From Catenulispora sp. GP43 (lineage in GTDB: Bacteria > Actinomycetota > Actinomycetes > Streptomycetales > Catenulisporaceae), in assembly GCF_041260665.1 (NCBI RefSeq), contig NZ_JBGCCT010000006.1:248001-312000 (forward strand): a stretch of DNA of 64,000 bases, written 5' to 3'. Position numbers and translations under genes: made by a program. The notes below the pieces were generated by a model. The model was not told where the DNA came from. It did not search any database and was given only the letters and a program-made list of their open reading frames with translations. This document shows, one piece after another, positions 27,243-36,114 of the stretch. Position 1 is the first letter of the stretch. Every line of letters starts with the position of its first letter.

Positions 27243-28229
27243 TCACTGGCCGCCCGCTCCCAACGGCTGCGGCGAACGCCGGTAGTCACGCGGCGAGCTC
27301 CCCATCGCGCGCTTGAACGCGGTGCTGAACGCGCTCTCCGACCCGTAGCCGGCCTCGCGGGCCAGCACCGCCACCGGTGTGGCCTCGTGGCGCAGGGCCC
27401 GGGCGGCCAGGCTCATGCGCCAGGTGAGCAGGTATGTCAGGGGTGGAACACCGACGGTGTCCCGGAAGCGCACGGCGAACGCGGTGCGGGACAGCGATGC
27501 CGCGCGCGCCAGATCCTCCAGGCGCCAAGCGCGGGCCGGGTCGCCGTGCATCAGGCGCAGGGCCGGGGCGACGCGTTCGTCGGCCAGGCCGCGGAGCCAG
27601 CCGGCGGGCAGGTTCGCGGTGTCGGCGAGGCTGATGCGCAGTACGTGCAGGAACACCAGTTGGGCGATGTGGTCCATGGCGGCCGTGGCGCCGGGGCGGT
27701 GGCCGGTCATCTCGTCGAGGAGCTGCTCGACCAGGCGGCGCAGGGTCGCGGCCTCCGGCGCGTCGCCGCGGACGCGGACCAGGGCGGGCAGCGCGTCGCG
27801 CAGCAGGCCGCCGCGGTCGCGGCTCAGGTCGACGTGGCCCGCGACGCACATGGCGTCCTCGCCGGTGCCCAGGCGGCGGAAGCCGGTCCGGGGATCGGTG
27901 GGCAGCGGGCCGGAGGGCTGCGGCGGGACGTCGGGGGCGCTGCACAGGATGTAGGGCAGGGCGCCGTCCGAGACGATCACGTCGCCCGGGGCGAGCTGCA
28001 CCTGCTCGCCGGTGTCCTCGCGGACCAGCACCGGCTCGCCGCGCACGACGCAGTTCACCTTCAGCCGGTCGGGGGCGTGCAGCCGGACCGCCCAGGCGCC
28101 GCCGGCCACGAACGCGCCGGACATGGCCGCGCGGGCGTCGGCGACCGCCAGCGCGTCGCAGAGCGGGTCGTCGATTTCGGCCGAAATAGTCGAATCGACT
28201 GAACTCTCGAGCAAGTTTTCCGAACTCAC
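27243..28229 (-). CDS. AraC-family transcriptional regulator with cupin-type sensor domain
   Basis: 328 residues from GTG 28229. Residues 20-190 form an AraC cupin (Cupin_6-like) domain (AVRLHAPDRLKVNCVVRGEP, LAPGDVIVSDG). The C-terminal 100 residues carry two helix-turn-helix motifs: RLEDLARAASLSRTAFAVRF and TPVAVLAREAGYGSESAFST with FKRAMGSSPRDYRR. No Shine-Dalgarno is visible and a TACGAT box ends 8 bp before the GTG, so the message may be leaderless. Divergent from the SDR gene, which it probably controls, as is common for this pairing. Confidence 0.85.
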   Translation of the reverse strand: MSSENLLESSVDSTISAEIDDPLCDALAVADARAAMSGAFVAGGAWAVRLHAPDRLKVNCVVRGEPVLVREDTGEQVQLAPGDVIVSDGALPYILCSAPDVPPQPSGPLPTDPRTGFRRLGTGEDAMCVAGHVDLSRDRGGLLRDALPALVRVRGDAPEAATLRRLVEQLLDEMTGHRPGATAAMDHIAQLVFLHVLRISLADTANLPAGWLRGLADERVAPALRLMHGDPARAWRLEDLARAASLSRTAFAVRFRDTVGVPPLTYLLTWRMSLAARALRHEATPVAVLAREAGYGSESAFSTAFKRAMGSSPRDYRRSPQPLGAGGQ

Positions 28230-28239
28230 GAGTATTAAT

Positions 28240-28261
28240 CGTACATCGCGCCGCGCGTACG
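28240..28261. promoter_or_regulatory. Possible operator in the AraC/SDR divergent spacer
   Basis: CGTAC (28240-28244) and GTACG (28257-28261) form an inverted repeat with a 12-bp spacer, in the middle of the 69-bp region between the two starts. Short arms make chance occurrence possible. Confidence 0.3.
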
Positions 28262-28298
28262 GTGGTGATGACAGCACAACCAGAAGGGACCCACCGTC

Positions 28299-29282
28299 AT
28301 GACCACTACAGCGCAACAGCCCCTGACCTCCGGTTTCGGCGCCGACTCCACGGCCGCCGAGGTGATCAAGGGCGTCGATCTGACCGGCACCACCGCGATC
28401 GTCACCGGCGGCGCCAGCGGCATCGGGGTGGAGACCGTGCGCACCCTGCGGGACGCCGGCGCGCTGGTCATCGTTCCGGCGCGGAACACCGAGGGGGCGC
28501 GGAACGCCCTGCGGGAGCTGGACGGCGTGCGGGTCGAACCGCTCGACCTCGGCGATTCCGCGTCGATCGACGCCTTCGCCGAGCGGTTCCTCGCCGAGGA
28601 CCGTCCGCTGCACCTGCTGATCAACAACGCCGGCATCATGGCCACGCCGCTGGAGCGGGACGCACGCGGCAACGAGCTGCAGTTCGCCGTCAACCACCTG
28701 GGGCACTTCCGTCTGACCACCCGGCTGTGGCCGGCGCTGGCCGCCGCCGGCGGGGCGCGCGTCGTCGCGCTGACCTCGCGCGGGCACCGTTACTCGCCGG
28801 TGGTGTTCGAGGACCTGAACTTCGAACACCGTCCGTACGAGCCGTTCCTCGGATACGGCCAGTCCAAGACCGCGAACTCGCTGTTCGCCGTGGAGCTCGA
28901 CCGGCGCGGCCGGGCCGAGGGCGTCCGCGCCTTCGCCGTGCACCCCGGCGCGATCCTCGAAACGGGGTTGACCCGGTACGTCGACCCCGCTGCGCTGGCG
29001 GCCGCCGGCGTCGTGGAGGTCGACGGCAAGCGCGTGCTGAACACCGCACGCCGGGTCAAGACCGTCGAGCAGGGCGCGGCCACCACGGTGTGGTGCGCGA
29101 CCAGCCCCGCGCTGGACGGCCTCGGCGGCGTCTACTGCGAGGACTGCGACATCAGCCCGGTGGTGGACGCCGAAACGCTCGCGGAGTCCGGCGGGCTGCT
29201 GGTGCTGCCCGGGGTGCTGCCCTACGCCGTCGATCAGGACGCTGCCGCGCGGTTGTGGGAGGTCAGCGAGCAGCTGATGTAG
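28299..29282 (+). CDS. Short-chain dehydrogenase/reductase
   Basis: 327 residues. Rossmann motif VTGGASGIG (about 35-43), NNAG (about 108-111), catalytic Ser in LTSRGH and the YGQSK catalytic Tyr/Lys (about 187-191). The sequence resembles the retinol-dehydrogenase/WWOX-like SDR group that is often placed beside AraC regulators. NAD(P)-dependent oxidoreduction of an unknown carbonyl or alcohol. GAAGGGA precedes the ATG. Confidence 0.88.
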   Translation: MTTTAQQPLTSGFGADSTAAEVIKGVDLTGTTAIVTGGASGIGVETVRTLRDAGALVIVPARNTEGARNALRELDGVRVEPLDLGDSASIDAFAERFLAEDRPLHLLINNAGIMATPLERDARGNELQFAVNHLGHFRLTTRLWPALAAAGGARVVALTSRGHRYSPVVFEDLNFEHRPYEPFLGYGQSKTANSLFAVELDRRGRAEGVRAFAVHPGAILETGLTRYVDPAALAAAGVVEVDGKRVLNTARRVKTVEQGAATTVWCATSPALDGLGGVYCEDCDISPVVDAETLAESGGLLVLPGVLPYAVDQDAAARLWEVSEQLM

Positions 29283-29326
29283 TGCGGCCGGCGCGGGAGG
29301 CGCGGCGCGTCGGTAGATTGGCCGTC

Positions 29327-29941
29327 ATGAAAGACCGGCGCGGTGTGCATGTCGAACTGGCTCGATTGCCGAACGAGGTGGCAGAGCTCATAGCGGGGCT
29401 GGCGCCCGGTGCGAGTGTGGTCATCACGCACGACGGCGAGCCGGTCGCGACGCTCACCGCCGCCGGGTCCGCTCCGCTGGAAGGCATGGTCATCCAGGCG
29501 CGCGCCGCTGCCGAGGACGAGCCTTGGACGGCGCCGGGGTCCGGCGGCGAGGACGTGATGGTCGTCGCCACCTCGATGAAGCTGTCGGACAGTGCGCGGA
29601 CCAAGCTCTCGAACGAACTCGGGGCGGAGTACATCGTGCTGGACATGCACGACGCGCCGAGCACGGCGGACGTGTTGCTGGTCCCGCCGATCAGTCCGCA
29701 GCTGCTGGGGAACCTGCGGTCGATGTTCCCTCAGGCCCGCGTGGTCGTCGCCGAGCTGGAGGATCCGGAGCTCGGGATCAGCTATCGGGGGCCGGTGCGG
29801 CGGCTGATCGATTCGGGGGCCGAGCTGTATCTCGCCTCGACGACCGTGCCCCACCTGGCGCGGCAGCTCGGTGAGGCGGTCAGTGCGCTGGGGCTGGGGG
29901 AGTTGGGTCCGGGGCGGCGTTCGCGGCTGGAGTTGGAGTAG
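29327..29941 (+). CDS. Phd-like N-terminal domain fused to an unknown C-terminal domain
   Basis: 204 residues. Residues 1-48 (VELARLPNEVAELIAGLAPG, then VVITHDGEPVATLTAAG) follow the pattern of Phd/YefM antitoxin N-termini, which dimerise and bind DNA. Residues 65-195 are an alternating strand/helix region (VMVVATSMKLSD, YIVLDMHDAPSTADVLLVPP, ARVVVAELEDPE) that I cannot assign. No toxin gene of PIN, Doc or RelE type lies next to it, so this is not an obvious toxin-antitoxin pair. Promoter unseen; 44 bp after the SDR stop. Confidence 0.55.
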   Translation: MKDRRGVHVELARLPNEVAELIAGLAPGASVVITHDGEPVATLTAAGSAPLEGMVIQARAAAEDEPWTAPGSGGEDVMVVATSMKLSDSARTKLSNELGAEYIVLDMHDAPSTADVLLVPPISPQLLGNLRSMFPQARVVVAELEDPELGISYRGPVRRLIDSGAELYLASTTVPHLARQLGEAVSALGLGELGPGRRSRLELE

Positions 29942-29978
29942 CGGGTCGCCCGGGTCGTTCGGTATTCGGCGAGCTGCT

Positions 29979-31586
29979 TTACTCGACCAGCTGCGTGCGC
30001 GATAGCCGCACCTCTTCGACGTCCAGCTTCGCCTGGATCTGCCGGAGCACGGCGTCGTCGATGCGGTGCTCGCTCCGTAGCCGCAGAACGGTCGCGCGTT
30101 TGTTGCCCAGCAGGGCCAGGCGCAGCTCGCGGTACTGCTCGTCGAAGGCGCGGAGGCGCTCGGCGGCGTCGTCGTCGATGTCCTCGCTGTCGTCGTCGGG
30201 GTCGCCGGCCCGGCCGATGCGCAGACGTTTCTGGTACTCCTTGCGCGTCATCTCGGTGATCTCCGGGGCGGTGCCCAGTGTCTCGGCGATGTCGGGGAGT
30301 GCTTGCAGCGCCTCCTCGGCGGCGGTGCGGGTGGCCATGCGGCGCTCGGACTCGATGACGGTGTCCTCCGGCAGGTCGGCCCAGCGGACCACCGGCGGCA
30401 GCGCGAAGGCCTGGAGCATCAGGGCCGCGATGACGCCGGCGGTGACGAAGACGATGACGTCGCGGTCCGGGAGCGGTTCGCCGTTGTGCAGCGTGTTGGG
30501 GACGGCGAGCGCGGCGGCCAGGGAGACCGCGCCGCGGAAACCGGCCAGGCCGGTGATGATCCGGAAGCCGTGGCTGACCCGGCGGGCCCGCTGGGAGGCG
30601 CGGCGGTCCAGCAGCCGGATGGCGTAGACGACCACGAACTGGAAGGTGAGGCGGGAGGCGATCAGGACCCCGCACACCGCCGCCACCAGCGACAGAGCCC
30701 GGGCCAGGTCGAAGCTGGTGAGGTTGCGGACGGCGGACTGGGACTGCAGGCCGATCAGGACGAACAGGGCGCCGTTGAGGACGTAGGTGCCCAGCGTCCA
30801 GAAGCCCTGGGAGAGCAGGCGGACGGCCGGGGTGCCGACCCGGGGGCCGAGCTGGCTCATGATCAGCCCGCACGCCACCACCGCGAGCACCCCGGAGGCC
30901 TGGATCGCCTCGGCGAGCAGGAAGGCGCTGAACGGGATGAGCAGGATGGCGACGTTCTCCAGCAGCGGGTCCTCCAGCCGCGCCCGCACCTTCGCCCCGA
31001 CATAGGCGACCACGATCCCCGACAGCGCGCCACCGAGGTAGGAGCGGACGAAGAGCCAGCTCACGTGCACGGCGCTGAAGTGCTCCGTTCCGATGGTGAC
31101 TGAGACCGCGACGCCGTAGACGACCAGGGCGGTGCCGTCGTTGATCAGGCTCTCGGCCTGCAGCGCGTTCATCGCCTGCCGAGGCAGCACCCGCCCCAGC
31201 GCCGCGACCGCGGTGGCGTCGGTCGGAGCCAGCGCCCCGCCGAGGATCCACGCCGGACCCCACGGCACCCCGAACGCGTGCGCGACCACGGCGACCATGG
31301 CCGCGGAGAAGATCACCAGCACGGTGCTCATCAGCACCACGCCTCGCAGGGCCCGCCGGATCGCCCGCAGCGAGGCGTTGAGGCTCTCCCAGTACAGAAG
31401 CGCCGGCAGGAATACGAGCAGCACGGTGTCCGGGGGCAGGTCGACCGCCCGCAGCCGCGGCACGAACCCCACCAGCACCCCGGCCGCCAGCATGAGCACC
31501 GGCGGCGCGATCCCGGTCCGGTTGCCCACGATGCCGCTGACCAGCACGCAGGCGCCGATCACGACGATCACCGTGAGCGCGAGCAC
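29979..31586 (-). CDS. Na+/H+ antiporter, NhaP/CPA1 family
   Basis: 535 residues from GTG 31586. About 12 membrane segments (residues 1-395) with APTDATAVAALG (about 115-126) and the ion-binding ESLINDGTALVVYG (about 139-152). A 140-residue cytosolic C-terminus follows with an Asp-rich run (DDDSEDIDDDAAERLRAF), then a helical end typical of actinobacterial NhaP. Exchanges Na+ or K+ for protons at the plasma membrane. Converges on the Phd-like gene. Confidence 0.88.
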   Translation of the reverse strand: MLALTVIVVIGACVLVSGIVGNRTGIAPPVLMLAAGVLVGFVPRLRAVDLPPDTVLLVFLPALLYWESLNASLRAIRRALRGVVLMSTVLVIFSAAMVAVVAHAFGVPWGPAWILGGALAPTDATAVAALGRVLPRQAMNALQAESLINDGTALVVYGVAVSVTIGTEHFSAVHVSWLFVRSYLGGALSGIVVAYVGAKVRARLEDPLLENVAILLIPFSAFLLAEAIQASGVLAVVACGLIMSQLGPRVGTPAVRLLSQGFWTLGTYVLNGALFVLIGLQSQSAVRNLTSFDLARALSLVAAVCGVLIASRLTFQFVVVYAIRLLDRRASQRARRVSHGFRIITGLAGFRGAVSLAAALAVPNTLHNGEPLPDRDVIVFVTAGVIAALMLQAFALPPVVRWADLPEDTVIESERRMATRTAAEEALQALPDIAETLGTAPEITEMTRKEYQKRLRIGRAGDPDDDSEDIDDDAAERLRAFDEQYRELRLALLGNKRATVLRLRSEHRIDDAVLRQIQAKLDVEEVRLSRTQLVE

Positions 31587-31690
31587 GCGGGCCTCCAGCG
31601 GGGCTGCCGCCGGGCGGCGGGGTGGGTCCTTGGATGAGGTGATCTCCAGTGGCGGGGTGGCTCACACTGCGGGGTGGTGGGCGACTCGGT

Positions 31691-31725
31691 TGGTGGTTGG
31701 TGGTTGGCGGTTGGCGGATGGCGGA
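31691..31725 (+). repeat. Heptamer tandem repeat (TGGTGGT/TGGCGGA), five units
   Basis: Five 7-bp units: TGGTGGT twice, TGGCGGT once, TGGCGGA twice. It sits in the 355-bp region between the antiporter start and the small secreted protein. The regular GG pairs could form a two-tier G-quadruplex. I see no gene in the rest of that region. Confidence 0.7.
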
Positions 31726-31941
31726 TGGAGCTCGCGAGTCGGCGGCGCGGCGAGCGGACTCGGCGATGTGGCGGTGGCGCGCGGGACTACAGGCCGACGT
31801 CCAGCAGCGGTCCTCCTGCCAGCCATGCGGCGCCGGCTACTCCTCCAGCGCGCTGATCTGCTCCGCGGCTGCCAGCTTTCTGCCAGCGGACCGAGCGAGG
31901 CTGAGGCCGACATCAGAGCCCAGTCAACGAAGGGTCCCGCT

Positions 31942-32340
31942 GTGGCCACTTATCGCAAGGTCCTCGTAGCTGCCGCGTTGGCGCTCGCCAGTGTGGCGCC
32001 GCTGGCCGCCGCCGCTCCGGCGTCCGCCTCGCCGGGGCAGATGACGTGCAATTCGGTGAGCACGAACAACGTCGGCACGATCTGCCTGGAGGAGGGTTCG
32101 AGCGGCTACACCGTCAGCTTCTCCAGCGGGCTCGAATACGGGAACGTGCGGTTCGCTCTGAACCGCTATGACCAGAACGACAACTACGCCGGCACCTACT
32201 GGGACAACGGTGCGTTCCACACGCAGTCGAGCCAGTACAACTACTTCCACTTCAACACCTTCAACTTCGCCGGCGCGCAGGGCTGCCTCTATGCGGCCGG
32301 CGGAGGGGCGCTGATCTGCACCGGCGAGCTCCATTGGTGA
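31942..32340 (+). CDS. Small secreted protein of unknown function
   Basis: 132 residues from GTG 31942 with AAGGG upstream. A clear Sec signal (about 1-29, ending APASAS) leaves a mature domain of about 100 residues rich in Asn, Tyr and Phe (NRYDQNDNYAGTYWDNG, YNYFHFNTFNF) with four Cys, probably two disulfides. The pattern suggests a small extracellular beta-rich domain. No family recognised. Confidence 0.65.
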   Translation: MATYRKVLVAAALALASVAPLAAAAPASASPGQMTCNSVSTNNVGTICLEEGSSGYTVSFSSGLEYGNVRFALNRYDQNDNYAGTYWDNGAFHTQSSQYNYFHFNTFNFAGAQGCLYAAGGGALICTGELHW

Positions 32341-32372
32341 CGACGTGACCCCTGCGACGACGTGACCTCTGC
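32339..32372 (+). repeat. 17-bp direct repeat, two units
   Basis: GACGACGTGACCCCTGC followed directly by the same unit with one change. The first unit begins in the stop codon of the secreted-protein gene. The rest of the gap to 32485 shows nothing notable. Confidence 0.5.
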
Positions 32373-32485
32373 GACGTCCTGACACCGCTGGAGGAGTTGA
32401 AGGGCGCGGGAGGTGGCGCGTGGCGGGGCGGTGACCGAGTCGGCGGCCGGCCGCCGCCCGGCCGCCGCCCCGGCTCGCAGCCCCC

Positions 32486-33403
32486 TCAGTCCTGCCCCGC
32501 ATGCTCAGCGCAGAAGCACCCGACCCCGTTCTCGATCCATTCGCGCATCCGCCAGTCCGGATGCCGCTCCACCATCAGCGCCCTGACCTCCTCCACGATC
32601 GTCTCCTGGCTCATCGCCGAGTCGCGGCGGCGCCATGTCTCGTCGCGCAGCTCCGTGAGGTAGTCGCGGACTTCGGCGAGCAGGCCCGCGTCGCCGATGG
32701 TGCCGTGGCCGGGGACGACTGTGCGGTGCTGCTCGGCGGCCAGGCGTTCCATGACGCGCAGCCAGCGCAGGCCCGAGACGTCGGTGTCGTGGGGCGGGAA
32801 CCAGGGGAAGATCGCGAACTGGCCCGCTTCGGCGAGGTCGCCGGTGAACAGGACGTCGACGTCGGGGACTGCCACGACCTGGTCGCCGCGGCTGTGGCCG
32901 CGGCCGGTGGGGCGTAGGTGGACGGTGCGGCCACCGAGGTCGAGGGTGTGGTCCCCGTCGTAGACGAGGTCGGGGGTGGGCAGGTGGGTGCCTTCCAGTT
33001 CGCGGGCGACCGGGGCGCCGAGCTGCGTGAACATCGCGAGGTAGCCGGCGCCCTTGTGCTCCAGGTCCTCGGCCTGGGCGCGGTTGACCAGGTACGTCGC
33101 CTCGCCGGCGAAGGTGTGGGCGCCGAAGGCGTGTTCGGGGTGGAAGTGCGTGGTGGTCAGGTACAGGCGGCGGCCTTTGGCGTACTCGGTGGCGAAGGTG
33201 AGGACCTGGTGGGCGTTGCGGGGGCCGAGGCCGGTGTCCACCACCAGGACCGAGTGGGTGCCGCCGATCACGCCGATGTTCGGGACCAGGTCCACGTCCC
33301 TGTTCGGGACGACCACCAGGTCGGGGGCTATCTCCTGGGCGCCGGAGGTCTCGACGACCGGGTCGGGGTACGGGTATGCGGGGTGTTCGCGCTCTTCAGC
33401 CAT
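32486..33403 (-). CDS. Metallo-beta-lactamase-fold hydrolase
   Basis: 305 residues. The MBL core includes GVIGGTHSVLVVDTGLGPRN (about 43-62), the metal motif TTHFHPEHAFG (about 83-93), PTGRGHSRGDQVV, LFTGDLAEAG and VVPGHGTIG. The usual HxHxDH is HxHxEH here, so the second-site Asp is Glu. Residues 270-305 add a Cys/His end (GCFCAEHAG). Hydrolase of unknown substrate. ATG 33403 is preferred to an open extension to 33493. Divergent from the LysR gene. Confidence 0.82.
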   Translation of the reverse strand: MAEEREHPAYPYPDPVVETSGAQEIAPDLVVVPNRDVDLVPNIGVIGGTHSVLVVDTGLGPRNAHQVLTFATEYAKGRRLYLTTTHFHPEHAFGAHTFAGEATYLVNRAQAEDLEHKGAGYLAMFTQLGAPVARELEGTHLPTPDLVYDGDHTLDLGGRTVHLRPTGRGHSRGDQVVAVPDVDVLFTGDLAEAGQFAIFPWFPPHDTDVSGLRWLRVMERLAAEQHRTVVPGHGTIGDAGLLAEVRDYLTELRDETWRRRDSAMSQETIVEEVRALMVERHPDWRMREWIENGVGCFCAEHAGQD

Positions 33404-33491
33404 GCCTCGAGTGCAGCACCGGGCCCGCGGCGCCGTCCAAGTCCGATCGGGCACGGGCGATACCGTGCGGGTATCGTCGCCTGTGGTGGAC

Positions 33492-34355
33492 ATGGAACTG
33501 CGCCCCCTGCGCTACTTCGTCGCCGTCGCCGAGGAGCTGAACTTCGGGCGGGCGGCCGGTCGGCTGCACATGACGCAGCCGCCGCTGAGCCGCGCCATCC
33601 GGCAGCTGGAGGCCGATCTCGGCGTCGCGCTGTTCGAGCGCTCGCCGTCCGGGGTCGCGCTCACCGAGGTCGGCGTCTGGTTCCTGCGCGACGCCCGTGC
33701 GCTGCTCGACCAGGCCGACCGGCTGCGGGCCAAGGTGGCGGCGTCGGCCGGGGCCGCGACGCTGACCGTCGGCATGCTGGCCGACAGTGCCGATCCCGCG
33801 GCTGCCCACCTGGTGAAGGCCTTCCGCGACCGCCATCCGCGGGTGGACGTCCAGATCCGCGAGGCCGACTTCACCGATCCGACCGCCGGGCTGCGCGCCG
33901 GGCTGGTGGACGTCGCGCTGACCTACGCGCCGTTCGACCAGACCGGTATCAGTGTTCGGCGACTCCGCCTGGATCCGGTCGGGGCGGTGCTGCGGGCCGA
34001 CGACCCGCTGGCCGACCGCGAGGTGCTGCGCCTGGAAGAGCTCGCCGACCGCCGCTGGTTCCGCTTCCCGGACAGTGCCGATCCGGTCTGGCGCGCGTTC
34101 TGGAACGCCACGACGCCGCAGGGCCCGCTGCGCGAGGGCCCGCTGGTGCGCACCGTGCACGAATGCCTGCAAGCCGTGCTCTGGAACGGCACGATCGGAC
34201 TGGCGCCGCGGGCCGAGGTGCTTCCGGACGGGCTCGCCTTCGTCCCGGTGGCCGACGCGCCGCCGAGCGCGCTGGTCGTCGCCTGGGCCGACGCCCGGGA
34301 CGATCCGCTCGTCCGGTCGTTCGTCGGGATCGCCGCACAGACTTATGGTGGGTGA
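33492..34355 (+). CDS. LysR-family transcriptional regulator
   Basis: 287 residues. N-terminal winged helix-turn-helix MELRPLRYFVAVAEELNFGR, then QPPLSRAIRQLEADLGVALF (about 29-48). A linker helix and the periplasmic-binding-like effector domain follow (about 90-280). The start lies 88 bp from the divergent MBL gene, which it may control, as LysR regulators often act on the divergent neighbour. Confidence 0.88.
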   Translation: MELRPLRYFVAVAEELNFGRAAGRLHMTQPPLSRAIRQLEADLGVALFERSPSGVALTEVGVWFLRDARALLDQADRLRAKVAASAGAATLTVGMLADSADPAAAHLVKAFRDRHPRVDVQIREADFTDPTAGLRAGLVDVALTYAPFDQTGISVRRLRLDPVGAVLRADDPLADREVLRLEELADRRWFRFPDSADPVWRAFWNATTPQGPLREGPLVRTVHECLQAVLWNGTIGLAPRAEVLPDGLAFVPVADAPPSALVVAWADARDDPLVRSFVGIAAQTYGG

Positions 34356-34428
34356 CCGAGCTCGTCCGAAGGCTGTCGAGGGGGATCGATGACGAGCAGC
34401 GGGATCGTGCGGAGAATCGGACGATCCG

Positions 34429-34851
34429 GTGGTGGGCCCGCTGGCCGACTGCCTCGGATCGCCGCTCGAGGCGTTCGTGATCACCGATCCGAAGATGATC
34501 AACAGTGCCGGACTGCCGGCGGTCGCCCTCGGCGTCACCGCGACCAGCGCCTCCGACGTCCGCATGGAGATCTGCGCCGCCGCGCCGGACGCCGCCGGCG
34601 CGCAGGCGTTCGCGTCCGGGTTCGCCGAAGCGGTCGGCAGCGGCCAGGACTACATGACGAACCAGCCCTGGGCGAACCTGCTGTCCAACCCGCAGACCTC
34701 GGTCATCGGCGGTGCGGACCACGTGGTGCGGCTGTCGGCCACGCCGACCGGGGGCCAGGGCGCCGCACTTCCTGAGGCACCGATGAGTTCCGGGGCCGAC
34801 CGTCGTCTGAACAGGCGACGGACAAGCCCTCCTGGAAGGAACCACCCATGA
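34429..34851 (+). pseudogene. Probable gene remnant
   Basis: The frame from GTG 34429 encodes 140 residues. Residues 5-118 have coding-like composition (FVITDPKMINSAGLPAVALG, then YMTNQPWANLLSNPQ), but there is no Shine-Dalgarno, no convincing start and no family match. The end is a low-complexity RRLNRRRTSPPGRNHP. The stop overlaps the ATG of the following hydrolase, which has its own ribosome-binding site. Best read as the middle of a decayed gene; a short real gene is possible. Confidence 0.35.
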
Positions 34852-35639
34852 ACAGCACCGTGACCTCGGCCGACGGCACCACCATCGCGTACACCGCCAC
34901 CGGCGACGGCCCCGCCGTGATCATCGTCGACGGCGCGCTGTGCCACCGGTCGTTCGGGCCCAGCGGCGGCGTCGCCGAGCAGCTGGCCTCCGAGTACACC
35001 GTGTACACCTACGACCGGCGCGGCCGCGGCGAGAGCGGCGACGCGGACGCCTACTCGCCGCAGCGCGAGGTCGAGGACATCGCGGCGCTGATCCGGGCCG
35101 CCGGCGGGCAGGCGCGCGTCGTCGGCTTCTCCTCCGGCGGCGCCCTGGCGCTGCTGGCGGCCGCCGCGAACATCGGCGTGACGAAGGTGGCCTGTTACGA
35201 GGTCCCCTACGTGACCCAGGACTGGCACCGCGAACTCGCCGTGAAGTACACCGCCGACCTGCACCAGGCGCTGGACGAGGGCCGCCTGGAGGACATGCCG
35301 GCCCTGTTCATGACCCTGGTGGGCATGCCGGCCGAGCAGCTGGGCGGGATGCGGCAGTCGCCGATGTGGCCGATGTTCACGGCCGTCGCCAAGACCCTGA
35401 CCTACGACAACGCGGCCTTGGGCTACCCCGCCGGCGGTGCGGTGCCGACCGGCCTGATCGCCACCATCGCGGTGCCGCTCCTGGCGATGGACGGCGGCGC
35501 GAGCCCCGACATCCTGCGCGACCCGGCCGGGATCATCGCCGGCGCCGGCCCGGACGCCGAGCGGATCACCCTGCCCGAGCAGACGCATGAGGTGAGCGCG
35601 GAGGTCGTGGCCCCGGTGCTGGCGAAGTTCTTCGCGTGA
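34848..35639 (+). CDS. Alpha/beta hydrolase
   Basis: 263 residues. Nucleophile elbow GFSSGG (about 97-102), a Tyr-rich DRRGRGESGD strand-loop (about 55-64) and a late catalytic-His candidate in LPEQTHEVS. A short cap (about 125-190) covers the active site. An esterase- or haloperoxidase-like cytosolic enzyme; substrate unknown. GGAAGGA lies upstream of the ATG. Confidence 0.85.
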   Translation: MNSTVTSADGTTIAYTATGDGPAVIIVDGALCHRSFGPSGGVAEQLASEYTVYTYDRRGRGESGDADAYSPQREVEDIAALIRAAGGQARVVGFSSGGALALLAAAANIGVTKVACYEVPYVTQDWHRELAVKYTADLHQALDEGRLEDMPALFMTLVGMPAEQLGGMRQSPMWPMFTAVAKTLTYDNAALGYPAGGAVPTGLIATIAVPLLAMDGGASPDILRDPAGIIAGAGPDAERITLPEQTHEVSAEVVAPVLAKFFA

Positions 35640-35700
35640 ACGGAAAGGCCTGAAGGCACCTGGGATGCCGACGGTATAAGAGTGCTGGCATGCTAGGCCA

Positions 35701-36114
35701 ATGTCTTCGTCTTCGCAGGCTTCGGGGCCGCTGCGGTTGGCGGCGGTGGCGGCCGGCGACTGCCTGGTGGGGTTGGCAGCGATGTTCGCTGTGCCTTCGC
35801 ACTTTCGCAGCTGGGCGGTGCTCGTCATCGGCGCCGCCCTGGTCGTTCACACGGTCTATCTGTTTCGCAGCAGCTGGCCTGCCGAGGGATGGCTGCAGGG
35901 GGCTCTGGCGGTTCTGGCGGTTGTGGCCGGGGTCGGGATGACGAGTTCGGCCGGCGGGGCGGCCTCGCCCTGGCAGCCGAGCATCGTCCAGCCCGCACCG
36001 GCTCAGCCGACACCTGTACAGAGCACGCCGAGCACACAGACCACCGGTCGAACCTTCTGCTACAGCGGCGGGCAGTGCTACATCAACGGTGTCCCGGTCA
36101 GCGGCCACCCGTGA
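35701..36114 (+). CDS. Small membrane protein with Pro/Thr/Gln-rich tail
   Basis: 137 residues. Three predicted membrane helices (about 10-30, 36-56 and 62-82), then a Pro/Gln/Ser/Thr linker (QPAPAQPTPVQSTPSTQTTG) and a terminal RTFCYSGGQCYINGVPV with two Cys that could form a disulfide outside the cell. Function unknown. Its 3' end overlaps the convergent lipoprotein gene by 17 bp. Confidence 0.6.
   Translation: MSSSSQASGPLRLAAVAAGDCLVGLAAMFAVPSHFRSWAVLVIGAALVVHTVYLFRSSWPAEGWLQGALAVLAVVAGVGMTSSAGGAASPWQPSIVQPAPAQPTPVQSTPSTQTTGRTFCYSGGQCYINGVPVSGHP

Noticed and set aside
29327-29941. A toxin-antitoxin module at the Phd-like gene
   Set aside because: Neighbours are an SDR and a Na+/H+ antiporter; no PIN, Doc or RelE-type gene is present on either side.
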